A stretch of 64,000 bases of DNA from assembly GCA_029783825.1 (NCBI GenBank), contig JAREIK010002995.1:103501-167500 (forward strand). Direction: 5' to 3'. Under the pieces are notes generated by a model. That model ran no database searches. It saw only the letters and a program-made list of their open reading frames with translations, and was not told where the DNA came from. Origin of the DNA: Sapria himalayana (lineage: Eukaryota > Streptophyta > Magnoliopsida > Malpighiales > Rafflesiaceae). This document shows, in pieces, positions 51,301-64,000 of this stretch. A program made the translations under genes and the position numbers. Numbering within the stretch: the stretch's first letter is position 1; each line of letters begins with the position of its first letter.

Positions 51301-54300
51301 TAATTTACTTTGATTTTGAATTATTTTTAGTTCTACAAATATATTTTAATTAATATCTATATTATTAATAATAGTTTATTAATTTATTTTTTAATCATTA
51401 TTACAATATATATTAATACATTTTTTTATATTGAATCTACAACAAATATAATAATTAAGATTTTTATAACTAAGTATTGTATTTATATTTTACAACTATT
51501 AAAAAATTATTTTATTTTCAAAGGTTAAAACCTTTGAAAATAATGAAAATTCATTAAAATAAATTTTTGTTATTTCATTGATTAAATAAAACCTATAAAC
51601 ACGAAAATGTCTAAACATATAAATCAATAAACTCCTTAACCCCAAAACCACAAAAAAGTTAAACAATTAAATTGTTATACTCTAAATAATAAATAATAAA
51701 TCTCATTTTTATTAGTATTCATTATAATTTTAAATATACATTTTAATTATTTATTAGTTTAATTTAATGGAAATATAAATTAAAAAATAAATTATTAGTG
51801 AGACAAATATACATTAAATAATTTATTTTTCATCAAAAAAAAAGCTTATATAAAGAAGTAAAAATTTAAAAACAAAAAATTATTATTTAGTAATATATTT
51901 TACTTTGATTTTGAATCATTATTTATAGGTTTTGCAATTATATTTTAATTGCGATCAATCTTATTAATAATAGTTTATTAATTTATTATTTGATCATTTT
52001 TATAATATCGAACAATAAAATTACTTATATTCAATTAAAATGTCTTTAATTATTATGTTATTAAAACTAAACATTATATTTACATTTGAAAAAAATTTAA
52101 AAATTATTATATTTTGAAAGGTTATAACCTTCAAAAATGATAAAGAAACACAAAAATAATTTTTTATTATTTAAATTAAACTTAAAACCCACTAAATGAC
52201 TTAACATTTAAATCTCTAGACTCCTAAACCCCAAAACACCCTAAATACTTAAACCATTAAACCTATATAACCTAAATAATAAATAATAAATCTCATTTTT
52301 CTGTATTCATTATAATTTTAAATATTCATTTTAAATATTTTTTAGTTTATTTTTATAGAAATAATAATTACAAAATAAATAATGAGTGAGACAGATATAA
52401 TTTAAATAAATTATTTTTTATTAAAAAAAATAAGCTTATAAAAATAAATAAAATTTCAAAATTTTAAAATTTTATTTAGTAATATAATTTACTTTGATTT
52501 TTAATTCTTTTGGGTTCTACAAATATATTTTAATTAATATATATCTTATTAATAATAGTTTATTAATTTATTTTTTGATCCTTATTATAATATATATTAA
52601 TACATTTTTATATATTGGATCTACAACAAATATAATTATTAAGATTATTATAACTAAGTATTGTATTCATAATTTACAACTATTAAAAAATTATTATATT
52701 TTTAAAGGTTATAACCTTTGAAAATCATGAAAATTCATTAAAATAAATTTTTTGTTATTTCATTGATTAAATAAAACCTATAAACACGAAAATGTCTAAA
52801 CATATAAATCAATAAACTCCTTAACCCCAAAACCACAAAAAAGTTAAACAATTAAATAGTTATACCCTAAATAATAAATAATAAATCTCATTTTTATTAG
52901 TATTCATTATAATTTAAAATATACATTTTAATTATTTATTAGTTTAAATTTATGGAAATATAAATTAAAAAATAAATTATTAGTGAGACAAATATATTTA
53001 AATAATTTATTTTTCATCAAAAAAAAGCTTATATAAAGAAGTAAAAATTTAAAAACAAAAAATTATTATTTAGTAATATATTTTACTTTGATTTTGAATC
53101 ATTATATATAGGTTTTGCAATTATATTTTAATTGTGATCAATCTTATTAATAATAGTTTATTAATTTATTATATGATCATTTTTATAATATCGAACAATA
53201 AAATTACGTATATTCAATTAAAATGTCTTCTAATTATTAAGTTATTATAACTAAATATTATATTTATATTTGAAAAAAATTTATAAATTATTATATTTTC
53301 AGGGTTTATAACCTTCAAAAATGATAAAAAAATCACAAAAATAATTTTTTATTTTTTTATTATTTAAATAAAACATATAAACCACTAAATGACTAAACAT
53401 TTAAATCTCTAGACTCCTAAACCCCAAAACACCCTAAATACTTAAACCATTAAACCTATATAACCTAAATAAAAAATAATAAATCTCATTTTTATTTTTA
53501 TTCTTTATAATTTTAAATATTCATTTTAATTATTTTTTAGTTTATTTTTATAGAAATATTAATTACAAAATAAATAATGAGTGAGACAGATATAATTTAA
53601 ATAAATTATTTTTTATGAAAAAAAATAAGCTTATAAAAATAAACAAAATTTCAAAAATTTTAAATTTTATTTAGTAATATAATTTACTTTGATTTTGAAT
53701 TATTTTTAGTTCTACAAATATATTTTAATTAATATCTATATTATTAATAATAGTTTATTAATTTATTTTTTAATCATTATTACAATATATATTAATACAT
53801 TTTTTTATATTGAATCTACAACAAATATAATAATTAAGATTTTTATAACTAAGTATTGTATTTATATTTTACAACTATTAAAAAATTATTTTATTTTCAA
53901 AGGTTAAAACCTTTGAAAATAATGAAAATTCATTAAAATAAATTTTTGTTATTTCATTGATTAAATAAAACCTATAAACACGAAAATGTCTAAACATATA
54001 AATCAATAAACTCCTTAACCCCAAAACCACAAAAAAGTTAAACAATTAAATTGTTATACTCTAAATAATAAATAATAAATCTCATTTTTATTAGTATTCA
54101 TTATAATTTTAAATATACATTTTAATTATTTATTAGTTTAATTTAATGGAAATATAAATTAAAAAATAAATTATTAGTGAGACAAATATACATTAAATAA
54201 TTTATTTTTCATCAAAAAAAAAGCTTATATAAAGAAGTAAAAATTTAAAAACAAAAAATTATTATTTAGTAATATATTTTACTTTGATTTTGAATCATTA

Positions 54301-55550
54301 TTTATAGGTTTTGCAATTATATTTTAATTGCGATCAATCTTATTAATAATAGTTTATTAATTTATTATTTGATCATTTTTATAATATCGAACAATAAAAT
54401 TACTTATATTCAATTAAAATGTCTTTAATTATTATGTTATTAAAACTAAACATTATATTTACATTTGAAAAAAATTTAAAAATTATTATATTTTGAAAGG
54501 TTATAACCTTCAAAAATGATAAAGAAATCACAAAAATAATTTTTTATTATTTAAATTAAACTTAAAACCCACTAAATGACTTAACATTTAAATCTCTAGA
54601 CTCCTAAACCCCAAAACACCCTAAATACTTAAACCATTAAACCTATATAACCTAAATAATAATAATAAATCTCATTTTTTGTATTCATTATAATTTTAAA
54701 TATTCATTTTAAATATTTTTTAGTTTATTTTTATAGAAATAATAATTACAAAATAAATAATGAGTGAGACAGATATAATTTAAATAAATTATTTTTTATT
54801 AAAAAAAATAAGCTTATAAAAATAAATAAAATTTCAAAATTTTAAAATTTTATTTAGTAATATAATTTACTTTGATTTTTAATTCTTTTGGGTTCTACAA
54901 ATATATTTTAATTAATATATATCTTATTAATAATAGTTTATTAATTTATTTTTTGATCCTTATTATAATATATATTAATACATTTTTATATATTGGATCT
55001 ACAACAAATATAATTATTAAGATTATTATAACTAAGTATTGTATTCATAATTTACAACTATTAAAAAATTATTATATTTTTAAAGGTTATAACCTTTGAA
55101 AATCATGAAAATTCATTAAAATAAATTTTTTGTTATTTCATTGATTAAATAAAACCTATAAACACGAAAATGTCTAAACATATAAATCAATAAACTCCTT
55201 AACCCCAAAACCACAAAAAAGTTAAACAATTAAATAGTTATACCCTAAATAATAAATAATAAATCTCATTTTTATTAGTATTCATTATAATTTAAAATAT
55301 ACATTTTAATTATTTATTAGTTTAAATTTATGGAAATATAAATTAAAAAATAAATTATTAGTGAGACAAATATATTTAAATAATTTATTTTTCATCAAAA
55401 AAAAGCTTATATAAAGAAGTAAAAATTTAAAAACAAAAAATTATTATTTAGTAATATATTTTACTTTGATTTTGAATCATTATATATAGGTTTTGCAATT
55501 ATATTTTAATTGTGATCAATCTTATTAATAATAGTTTATTAATTTATTAT
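48378..55550 (-). repeat. 2379-bp higher-order repeat, three near-identical tandem copies
   Basis: Copies at about 48378-50756, 50757-53135 and 53136-55513 (periods 2379 and 2378), with ~37 further matching bases. Over long stretches compared by eye they are identical. Copy 3 differs by a few bases, for example near 54527 and 54660-54680. Each 2379-bp unit is four monomers made of two alternating subtypes, that is two ~1190-bp dimers, so the order is nested: monomer, dimer, tetramer, triplication. A 75-codon open frame recurs identically in each copy (50115, 52494, 54872); it is a by-product of AT-rich satellite sequence, not a gene. Confidence 0.93.
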
Positions 55551-57796
55551 TTGATCATTTTTATAATATCGAACAATAAAATTACTTATATTCAATTAAA
55601 ATGTCTTATAATTATTAAGTTATTAAAACTAAATATTATTTTACATTTGAAAATAATTTAAAAATTATTATATTTTCAAGGTTATAACCTTCAAAAATGA
55701 TAAAAAATCACAAAAATAATTTTTTATTATTTTATTATTTAAATTAAACTTAAAACCACTAAATGCCTTAACATTTAAATCTCTAGACTCCTAAACCCCA
55801 AAACCCCCTAAATACTTAAACCATTAAACCTATATAACCTAAATAATAAATAATAAATCTCATTTTTTTGTATTCATTATAATTTTAAATATTCATTTTA
55901 AATATTTTTTAGTTTATTTTTATAGAAATATTAATTACAAAATAAATAATGAGTGAGACAAATATAATTTCAAAAATAAGCTTATAAAAATAAACAAAAT
56001 TTCAAAAATTTTAAATTTTATTTAGTAATATAATTTACTTTGATTTTGAATTATTTTTAGTTCTACAAATATATTTTAATTAATATCTATATTATTAATA
56101 ATAGTTTATTAATTTATTTTTTAATCATTATTACAATATATATTAATACATTTTTTTATATTTAATCTACAACAAATATAATAATTAAGATTTTTATAAC
56201 TAAGTATTGTATTTATATTTTACAACTATTAAAAAATTATTTTATTTTCAAAGGTTAAAACCTTTGAAAATAATGAAAATTCATTAAAATAAATTTTTTG
56301 TTATTTCATTGATTAAATAAAACCTATAAACACGAAAATGTCTAAACATATAAATCAATAAACTTCTTAACCCCAAAACCACAAAAAACTTAAACAATTA
56401 AATAGTTATACCCTAAATAATAAATAATAAATATCATTTTTGTTAGTATTCATTATAATTTTCAATATACATTTTAATTATTTATTAATTTAATTTTATG
56501 GAAATTTAAATTAAAAAATAAATTATTTGTGAGACAAATATAATTTAAATAATTTATTTTTCATCAAAAAATATATAGGCTTATAAATGGAAACAAAAAT
56601 TTAAAAATTAAAAATTAATATTTAGTAAAATATTTCACTTTTATTTTGAGTCATTTTAAGTTTTGCAAATATATTTTAAACAATATTTATCTTATTAATA
56701 ATTAGTTATTAATTTTTTATGATAATTATTATAATAAATATCAATAAAATTGTTTATATTGAATTTATATGATATATAATTATTATAATTATTCTAACTT
56801 CATTTTGTATTCACTTTTCAAAAAAAAAATTTAAAAATTATAATATTTTAAAAGCTTATAACCTTCAAAAATGAGAAAAAATAACAAAATTTTTTTTTTT
56901 ATTTTATTTTTTATATAAAACCTATAAACCACTAAATGATAAAATACTAAAATGACTAAACTCCTAAACCCCGAAGCCCATAAATACTTAAATCATTAAA
57001 TTAGTATAGTCTAAATAATAAATCATAAATCTAAGTTTTATTAGTATTCATTATAATTTTAAATATTCATTTTAATTATTTATCAGTTTATTTTTATAGA
57101 AATATTAATTACAAATTAAATTATTAGTGCGATATATATAATTTAAATTAAGCAGCTATACCCTATATAATAAAGAATAAATCTCATTTTTTTCATTAAA
57201 ATTTAAATATCCAATTTGATTATTTATTTGTTTATTTTTATATAAATATTTATTAAAAAATAAATTATGAGTTAGACAAATATAATTTATATAAATTATT
57301 TTTCATCAAAAAAATATAGATAAACTTATTAAATGAAAAAAAAATTAAAAACAAAAAATTATTATATAGTAATATAATTTGCTTTGCTTCTGAATCATTA
57401 TAGGTTTTGTAAATATATTTTAATTGATATCTATCTTATTAATAATAGATTATTAATTTATTTTTTTATCATTATTTGAAAATTTATCAATAATATTGTT
57501 TATATTGAATATATATGATATATAAATATAATGATTATTATAACGAAATATTGAATTCACATTTGAAAAAAATTTAAAAATTATCATATTTTCAAAGGTT
57601 ATAACCTTTGAAAATATGAAAAAACAAAAAAATAAATATTTTGTTATTTTAATTTTTAAATAAAACCTATATGCCACTAAATGCATACACAGTTAAATCT
57701 ATAAACTCGTAAACCCCATAATGCCTAAATACATAAACCATTAAACTGCTATATACTACTTAATAATTACGAAATCTAATTTTTATTTCAATTTAT
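55551..57796 (-). repeat. Satellite array, reverse orientation, diverged dimer plus two monomers
   Basis: No gene. 55551-56560 resembles the 1190-bp dimer of the preceding array but is more diverged and lacks about 20 bases near 55968. Two further monomers follow (cores near 56850, decayed, and 57598), reaching the head-to-head junction. Confidence 0.88.
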
Positions 57797-57800
57797 TTTT
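57797..57800. other. Head-to-head satellite junction (palindrome centre)
   Basis: Satellite orientation changes from minus to plus here. The centre is ATTTAT-TTTT-ATAAAT (57791-57806). Pairing bases outward around 57798.5 by hand, most match well beyond 100 positions, including an unbroken run of 18 (57748-57765 with 57832-57849 as reverse complement). The two monomers thus meet at the same internal position with only a 4-base spacer. Confidence 0.85.
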
Positions 57801-59910
57801 ATAAATAGAAATAAAAATGAGATTTATTATTTATTAAGTAGTATATAGCTGTTAAAAGGTTTATGTATTTAAGGGTTTTGGGATTTTTGAGCTTACTGAT
57901 TTAAGTAAGTAAGCATTTATTGATCTATAGGTTTTATTTAAAAAATGAAATATAAAAAAATTTATTTTTATTATTTTTTCTCAATTTTTAAGATTATAAC
58001 CTTTGAAAATATAATAAATTTTAAATATTTTTCAAAATTGAATATGATATTTCTTTATAATAATCATTATATTAATATATCATATAAATTCAATATAACC
58101 AATTTTATTGATAAATATTCTAATAATGATTAAAAAATAAATAAATAATCTATTATAAATAAGATATATATCAATTAAAATATAATAACAAAACCTAAAA
58201 TAATTCAAAAGCAAAGCAAAATATCTTACAATATAATAATTTTTTGTTTTAATTTTTTAAATTTTAATAAGGTTATCTATATTTTTTGATTAAAACAATT
58301 AATATAAATTATATTTGTCTAACTCATAATTTATTTTGTAATTAATATTTATATAAATATAAACAAATAAATAATTAAAATTAATATTTAAAATTATAAT
58401 GAAAAAAAATGAGATTTATTAATTATTATTTAGGGTATACCGGTTTAATTTTAATTATATCTGTATCACTAATAATTTATTTTATAATTAATATTTCTAT
58501 AAAAATAAACTGATAAATAATTAAAATAAAATTTTTAAATTATACTTAATAAAAATTAAAATGAGATTTATGATTTATTATTAATATATACTTGTAAAAT
58601 GTTTTAAGTATTAGATGTTTTGTCATTTGAAAAATTAGAGATTTATGTTTTTAGGCATTTAGTGGTCTCTAGGTTTTATTTAAACAATAAAATAATAAAA
58701 AAAAATTATTAATTTTTTTTCATTTTCATAGGTTATAAGTTATAACCGTTGAAAATATAATAATATTTAAAATTTTTTTAAATATAAATATAATATTTTA
58801 GTTATAAAAATAATAATATTTATATATCATATAAATTCAATATAAATAATTTTATTGATAGATATTATAATAATGATCAAAAATTAAATTACTAAACTAT
58901 TAATAAAAAGATAGAAATTAATTAAAAAATATTTACAAAACTCAAATTGATTCAAAATTAAAGTAAAATATATTACTGGATAATAATTTTAATTTTTTAA
59001 ATTTTTACTTCTTTTATATCGGTATATATATTATTTCATTAAAAATAAATTATTTAAATTATATTTTTCGCACTCATAATTTATTTTGTAATAAATATTT
59101 TTATAAAAATAAATTAATAAATAATTATATCAATATTTAAAATTATAATAAATATAAATATAAATTAGATTTATTATTTATAATATATTATATATCGGTT
59201 TAACGGTTACTATTTTTAGGCTTTACGGGGTCTAAAAGTATACTTATTTAACTGTGTATGCATTTAGTAGTTTATAGGTTTTTTCTAAAAATAAAAAAAC
59301 AAAAAATTAATTTTTATTATTTTTTGATATTTTCTAAGGTTAACCTTAGAAAATATAATAATTTTTAAATTTTTTTCAAAAGTGAATTAAATATTTAGTT
59401 ATAATAATCATTATATTTATATATCATATAAATTCAATATAAACTAATTTATCGATAAATATTATGATAATGATCAAAAAATAAATTAATAATCTATTAT
59501 TAATAAGATAGATATCAATTATAATATAATTACAAAACCTAAAATGATTCAGAAGCAAAGCAAAATATATTACTATATAATTATTCTTGTTTTGAATTTT
59601 TTTTTCTTTTAAAAAGTTTATCTATATTATATTGATGAAAAATAATTTATATAAATTATATTTCTGTAACTTATAATTTATTTTGTAATTAATATTTATA
59701 TAAAAATAAACAAATAAATAATTAAATTTAAATATTTAAAATTAAAATAAAAAAAAATGAGATTTATTATTTATTATTTAGGATATACCAGTTTAATTTA
59801 AATTAGATCTATCTCACTAATAATTTATTTTGTAATTAATATTTTTATTAAAATAAATTGATAAATAATTAAAATAAAAAGTAAAATTATCCTAAATAAT
59901 TAAAATAATT
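57801..59910 (+). repeat. Satellite array, forward orientation (about 4 monomers)
   Basis: No gene. Cores lie near 57994 (decayed), 58731 (TTATAA step duplicated around a single G) and 59338 (GGTTAACC). It is the inverted copy of 45432-47547; both peculiar cores have counterparts there. Confidence 0.9.
59327..59356. repeat. Perfect 30-bp palindrome, variant core
   Basis: The core reads CTAAGGTTAACCTTAG: the central TA is lost and CAAAGG/CCTTTG is changed to CTAAGG/CCTTAG in both arms. Symmetry is complete. The inverted sister copy near 45990 is asymmetric (CTATGG/CCTTTG). Confidence 0.9.
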
Positions 59911-60815
59911 TATTTCATTCCTCTCTCAACTCTAGAATGATTGCTAAAGCTCTAACCAAAATAATAGGAGCTTTTAGTTTATCTCTATTATGTCTCATCA
60001 TATTTGATGTTGAATCACTGAGCTATCAAAGGTAATTTGACTCATGTACGCTAATAGACCAAACCAAAGTTGTACCCCTATGTATTGAAATAGCTAGTTG
60101 TTGAGGATGCTATTTATATTGATTATTGTAATTTCTTGTAAAATATCTCTAATGCACACACTCAAAGCAATTTTTTTAAAACATAGTTCAACTCTAAAAA
60201 AATAACCACCTTGTAGCCTATTAGAACAAACTAGCCCTAGGACAGTTTGAGAAGGGTAAGAAGCATGGGCTCTCTTTCAATCAAGAATAAAAAAAGTTAT
60301 TTTATTGGCATGTCTAAGCCTTTTTTTATATCCTCATTGATAATAAAAGTATCATTTCTTAATTTTTATATTAAATGAGTTTTGTATACAAGCTCACAAT
60401 ACCCAAAATGGTGTAAATGAATCATATTCAAATGTATAAAAGGTTTTAATCATTGCTCAAAATATTAGTCTTGCATATTGACACTTGATGTCACAAATCA
60501 AAGGAAAAACCATAGTGATATTTCCAATCACAAAAATTTTATCTATATAAAGTTATAAAGAGTAGTACTCGAGCTTTAACTATTTCTAGGGTCATGACTT
60601 TTGCTCTTGAGGAATGTCTATAGTTACAATCATTCCTAGTGCAATGATTTTGCAATATAAAGATAAATTGCACAAGCTATGGTCATATCCAATACTGTGA
60701 ACCAGTATTATAGTGATTAAATATGTATTCATGATCTTTCTTAGTGCCATAACAATATGTTCAACATATAGACACAAGTTATGGCATATTCTCATCGATA
60801 TGATTATGTGTTCTA
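59911..60815 (-). other. Non-satellite block C', inverted copy of block C
   Basis: Reverse complement of 44523-45431 with scattered substitutions and small indels. It ends at 60815 in the middle of the shared TTCTAGA-like sequence and passes straight into a satellite monomer at the position equal to about 21495. The poly(A) segment, telomere-like tract and block B are missing on this side. A 76-codon minus-strand frame is not preserved in C, so no protein is called. Confidence 0.75.
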
Positions 60816-62375
60816 AATACAATACTTAGTTATAATAACATTAATAATTATATATCATATAAATTCAATATAAACAATTTTATTAATATATAATATAATA
60901 ATGATCAAAATTAAATTTATAAACTATTGATATTAAAATAGATATTAATTAAAAATAATTACAAAGCCCAAATTGATTCAAAATTATAGTAAAATATATT
61001 TCTTGATAACAATTTTTTTATTTTTAAATTTTTAATTCTTTTATAAGCATATATATTTTTTAAATTATATTTGTTGCACTCATAATTTATTTTGTAATAA
61101 ATATTTCTATAAAAATAAACTAATAAATAATTAAAATGAATATTTAAAATTATAATAAATTGAATTAAAATTTAGATTTATTAATTATTAAGTAGTATAT
61201 AGCAGTTTAATGGTTTATGTAATTTGGCATTACAGGGTTTAGGAGTTTAATGATTTAACTGTGCATGCATTTAGTGGTTTATAGGTGTTATTTCAAAAAA
61301 AATATCAAAAAATTGAGTTTTTTTATTTTTTCATATTTTCAAAGGTTATAACCTTTGAAAATATAATAATTTTTAAATTTTTTTTAAAAGTAAATACAAT
61401 ATTTAGTTATAATAATCATTATATTTATCAATCATATAAATTCAATATAAATATTTTTATTGTTAAATATTCTAATAATGATCAAAGAATAAATTAATAA
61501 TCTATTATTAATAAGATAGATATAAATTTAAAAATAATTACAAAACCTAAAATGATTCAGAAACAATGCAAAATATATTACTATATAATTATTTTTTGTT
61601 TTGAATTTTTTTTCTTTTAAAATGTTTATCTATATTTTTTTGATGAAAAATAATTATATAAATTATATTTTTCTAACTCAATTTATTCTGTAATTAATAA
61701 TTATATAAAAATAAATGAATAAATAATTAAAATGAATAATTTAAATTATAATGAATAAAATAATAATGAGATTTATTATTTATTATTTAGGGTATACCTG
61801 TTTAAAATGATTATCTATTTAGGGTTTTCGAGATTTAGGACTTATTGATTTAAGTATTTAGGCATTTAGTGGTTTATAGGATTTATTTAAAAATGAAATA
61901 ACAAAAAAATTATTTTTGTTTTTTTTTGACATTTTCAAAGGTTATAACATTTGAAAATAAAAAAATTTTAAAATTTTTTTAAAATGTGAATAAAATATTT
62001 AGTAATAATAATCATTATAATTATATATAATATATTCTAATATTAAATAATTTTATTGATAGATATGATATCAATTATCAAAAAATAAATTAATAAACTA
62101 TTATTAATATGATAGATATAAATTAAAATATAATTACAAAACCTAAAATGATTCAAAAACAATGTTAAATTTATTATTTAAAAATTATTTTTTGTTTTTA
62201 AATTTTTACTTCTTTTTATAAGACAATATATTTTTTTTATTAAAAGTAAATTATTAATATTATATTTCTCTGACTAATTATTTATTTTGTAATTAATATT
62301 TATATAAAAAATAAAATTTTTAAAATGAATATTTAAAATTATAATGAATACAAATTAAAATGAGATTTAAGATTT
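60816..62375 (+). repeat. Satellite array, forward orientation (about 3 monomers)
   Basis: No gene. Cores lie near 61345 and 61942. It runs collinear with 21495-23062 at an offset of about 39310, right up to the LTR. Confidence 0.9.
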
Positions 62376-62380
62376 ATTAT

Positions 62381-62950
62381 TGCTGTATATGTAATTTATT
62401 TTTTGATAATCTGTTTGTATAACCAAATATTTTTTTTTAATATTTTGATCTAAGTGGAGGAAAGGAAATATTAAGAGGCCGGGTATGGAGTAGTAGCATA
62501 ATAACGGAGGTCTTGCTGACCGGACAGTGGGCCGAAATTGGAGTAGAGCCTGACCCATCTCATGATAGGACTCGCTCCAGTTAAATGAACCAAGAGAAAT
62601 TTTTAATATAAAATATTTTGTAATTTTATTTTCGGGTTGCTGTTTTTTGACCCGTGGAACTGTTCATCGTTTATCTCTCTTCTCTTTGTGTGATTTATCG
62701 CGACTATTCTATGTGCTACATACTGTAAGACCTTTCTGTTGCTTTAATCTACAATGCAAAAGCATTTTCTGGTGGATTTAGCTAGTCATACTGATGAACT
62801 AGGGAACCACATTATTTTCGGTGTTTATTTCTCATTTTTCGATTCTATCATGGATGGTTGCTGAATTGGGATATATATATTGCTTGTTTTCTGTTGTTTC
62901 CGTGTTTCTATATCTCAATCTCACTTCCATGGAAGCATAATTGCCCAACA
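62381..62950 (-). mobile_element. Solo LTR, Copia-like, copy 3
   Basis: A 570-bp copy of the LTR at 23068 in the same orientation, flanked by ATTAT on both sides (62376-62380 and 62951-62955). Its ends are intact (TGTTGGGCAATTATGC start and TATACAGCA end on the minus strand). The AT microsatellite is contracted to about 4-5 units. Confidence 0.8.
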
Positions 62951-62955
62951 ATTAT

Positions 62956-64000
62956 ATATGGTATACCGGTTTAATGGATCGCTTATTTTCAAAGGTTATA
63001 ACCTTTGAAAATATAATATTTTTTAAATTTTTTTCAAAAGTAAATATAATATTTATTTATTATAATTATAATAATATATCATATAAATCCAATATAAACA
63101 ATTTTATTGATAGATATTCTAATAATTATCAAAAAATAAATTAAAAATTTATTATGAATAAGATTGATATTACTTAAAATATAATATCAAAACAAAAAAT
63201 GATTCAAAAGCAAAGGAAAATATATTAATTAATATTAATTATTTGTTTTTAAATTTTTATTCTTTTTATAAGCTTATCTATTTTTTGATGAAAAATAATT
63301 TTTATAAATTATTTTTTTAACTCATAATTTATTTTATAATTATTATATATATATAAATAAAAAACTAAACAATCAAAATGAATTTTTTAAATTATAATGA
63401 AAACATATAAAAATGAGATTTATTAATTATTATTTAGGGTCAACTCGTTTAAACGATTATCTATATAGGGGTATCCAGATTTTGTAGTTTAGTGATTTAA
63501 GTGTTTAGGCATTTAGTGATTTATACGTTTTATTTAAACAATGAAATATTAAAAAAATATTTTTTTTTTCACATTTTCAAAGGTTATAAACTTTGAAAAT
63601 ATAATAATTATAAAATTTTTTTCAAAAGTGAATACAATATTTAGTTATAATAATTATTAAATCTATATATTATGTAAAATAAATAGAAATATTTTTATTT
63701 ATAAATTTTCTAATAATGATCAAAAAATAAATTAATAATTTATTATTAATAAGTTAGATATCAATTAAAATATAATTACAAAACCTAAAATGATTCAGAA
63801 AGAAAGTAAAATAAATTACTATATAATAATTTTTTGTTTTAAATTTTTTTCATCTTTTAAAAAGTTTATCTATATTTTTTTGTTTAAAAATAATTTATAT
63901 AAATTATATTTGTCTAACTTATAATTTATTTTGTAATTAATATTTATATAAAAATAAACAAATAAATAATTAAAATGAATATTTAAAATTATAACGAAAA
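62956..64000 (+). repeat. Satellite array, forward orientation, running off the window
   Basis: No gene. Cores lie near 62996 and 63585. The first monomer is shortened: the sequence goes from TACCGGTTTAATGGATCGC directly to the palindrome, dropping most of the telomere-like tract. Each of the three LTR copies has a different deletion on this side. Confidence 0.88.

Noticed and set aside
57797..57800. The orientation switch as a simple scaffold join with an artificial inversion.
   Set aside because: It cannot be excluded without reads, but the in-register pairing across the centre and the matched 3-kb arms argue for a real structure. It is kept as a finding with that caveat.
1..64000. An organellar or AT-rich bacterial/protist origin because of the extreme A+T content.
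   Set aside because: No organelle genes, rRNA or tRNA were seen. A plant-type hAT transposase, solo LTR and TTTAGGG-like tracts point to plant nuclear DNA.

Overview
The window looks like plant nuclear heterochromatin. It is very A+T-rich and consists mostly of one tandem satellite family, with no intact host gene on either strand. A plant origin is suggested by two decayed hAT elements whose transposase resembles the plant Ac/RICESLEEPER group, by TTTAGGG-like (plant telomere-type) sequence inside the satellite, and by a Copia-style solo LTR. The species cannot be told from the sequence. A centromeric, pericentromeric or subtelomeric location is possible but unproven.

The satellite monomer is about 595 bp (some variants about 535 bp). 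Each full monomer carries two landmarks: an ~80-bp stretch of degenerate telomere-like 8-mers in strict 8-bp register, and about 60-80 bp further on a palindrome with core AAAGGTTATAACCTTT, extending to 24-36 bp. Monomers fall into recognisable subtypes that recur in a fixed order, so this is a higher-order-repeat (HOR) array.

Layout: 1-4603 satellite (+); 4612-8309 hAT copy 1; 8318-18553 satellite (+); 18554-19483 non-satellite block B; 19484-23062 satellite (+); 23068-23652 solo LTR copy 1; 23658-28169 satellite (+); 28178-31419 hAT copy 2, cut off at an orientation switch; 31420-38968 satellite (-); 38974-39539 LTR copy 2 (inverted); 39545-42960 satellite (-); 42961-45431 block B' with a poly(A) end, a 7-bp-register telomere-like tract and block C; 45432-57796 satellite (-), including a 2379-bp HOR unit present three times almost identically (48378-55550); 57797-57800 a head-to-head junction; 57801-59910 satellite (+); 59911-60815 block C' (inverted copy of C); 60816-62375 satellite (+); 62381-62950 LTR copy 3; 62956-64000 satellite (+).

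The non-satellite insertions act as markers of array history. One hAT insertion was carried into two copies by a direct duplication (offset about 20.3-23.6 kb). One LTR insertion, with the same 5-bp target duplication, is present three times in alternating orientation. The orders B-LTR and LTR'-B'-C show a large inverted duplication around about 31.3 kb. C and C' with their flanking satellite form a second inverted repeat (arms about 3.0 kb). The youngest event appears to be the 2379-bp triplication. Nothing encodes a functional protein as far as can be read. The points of most interest are the satellite's architecture and the rearrangements.
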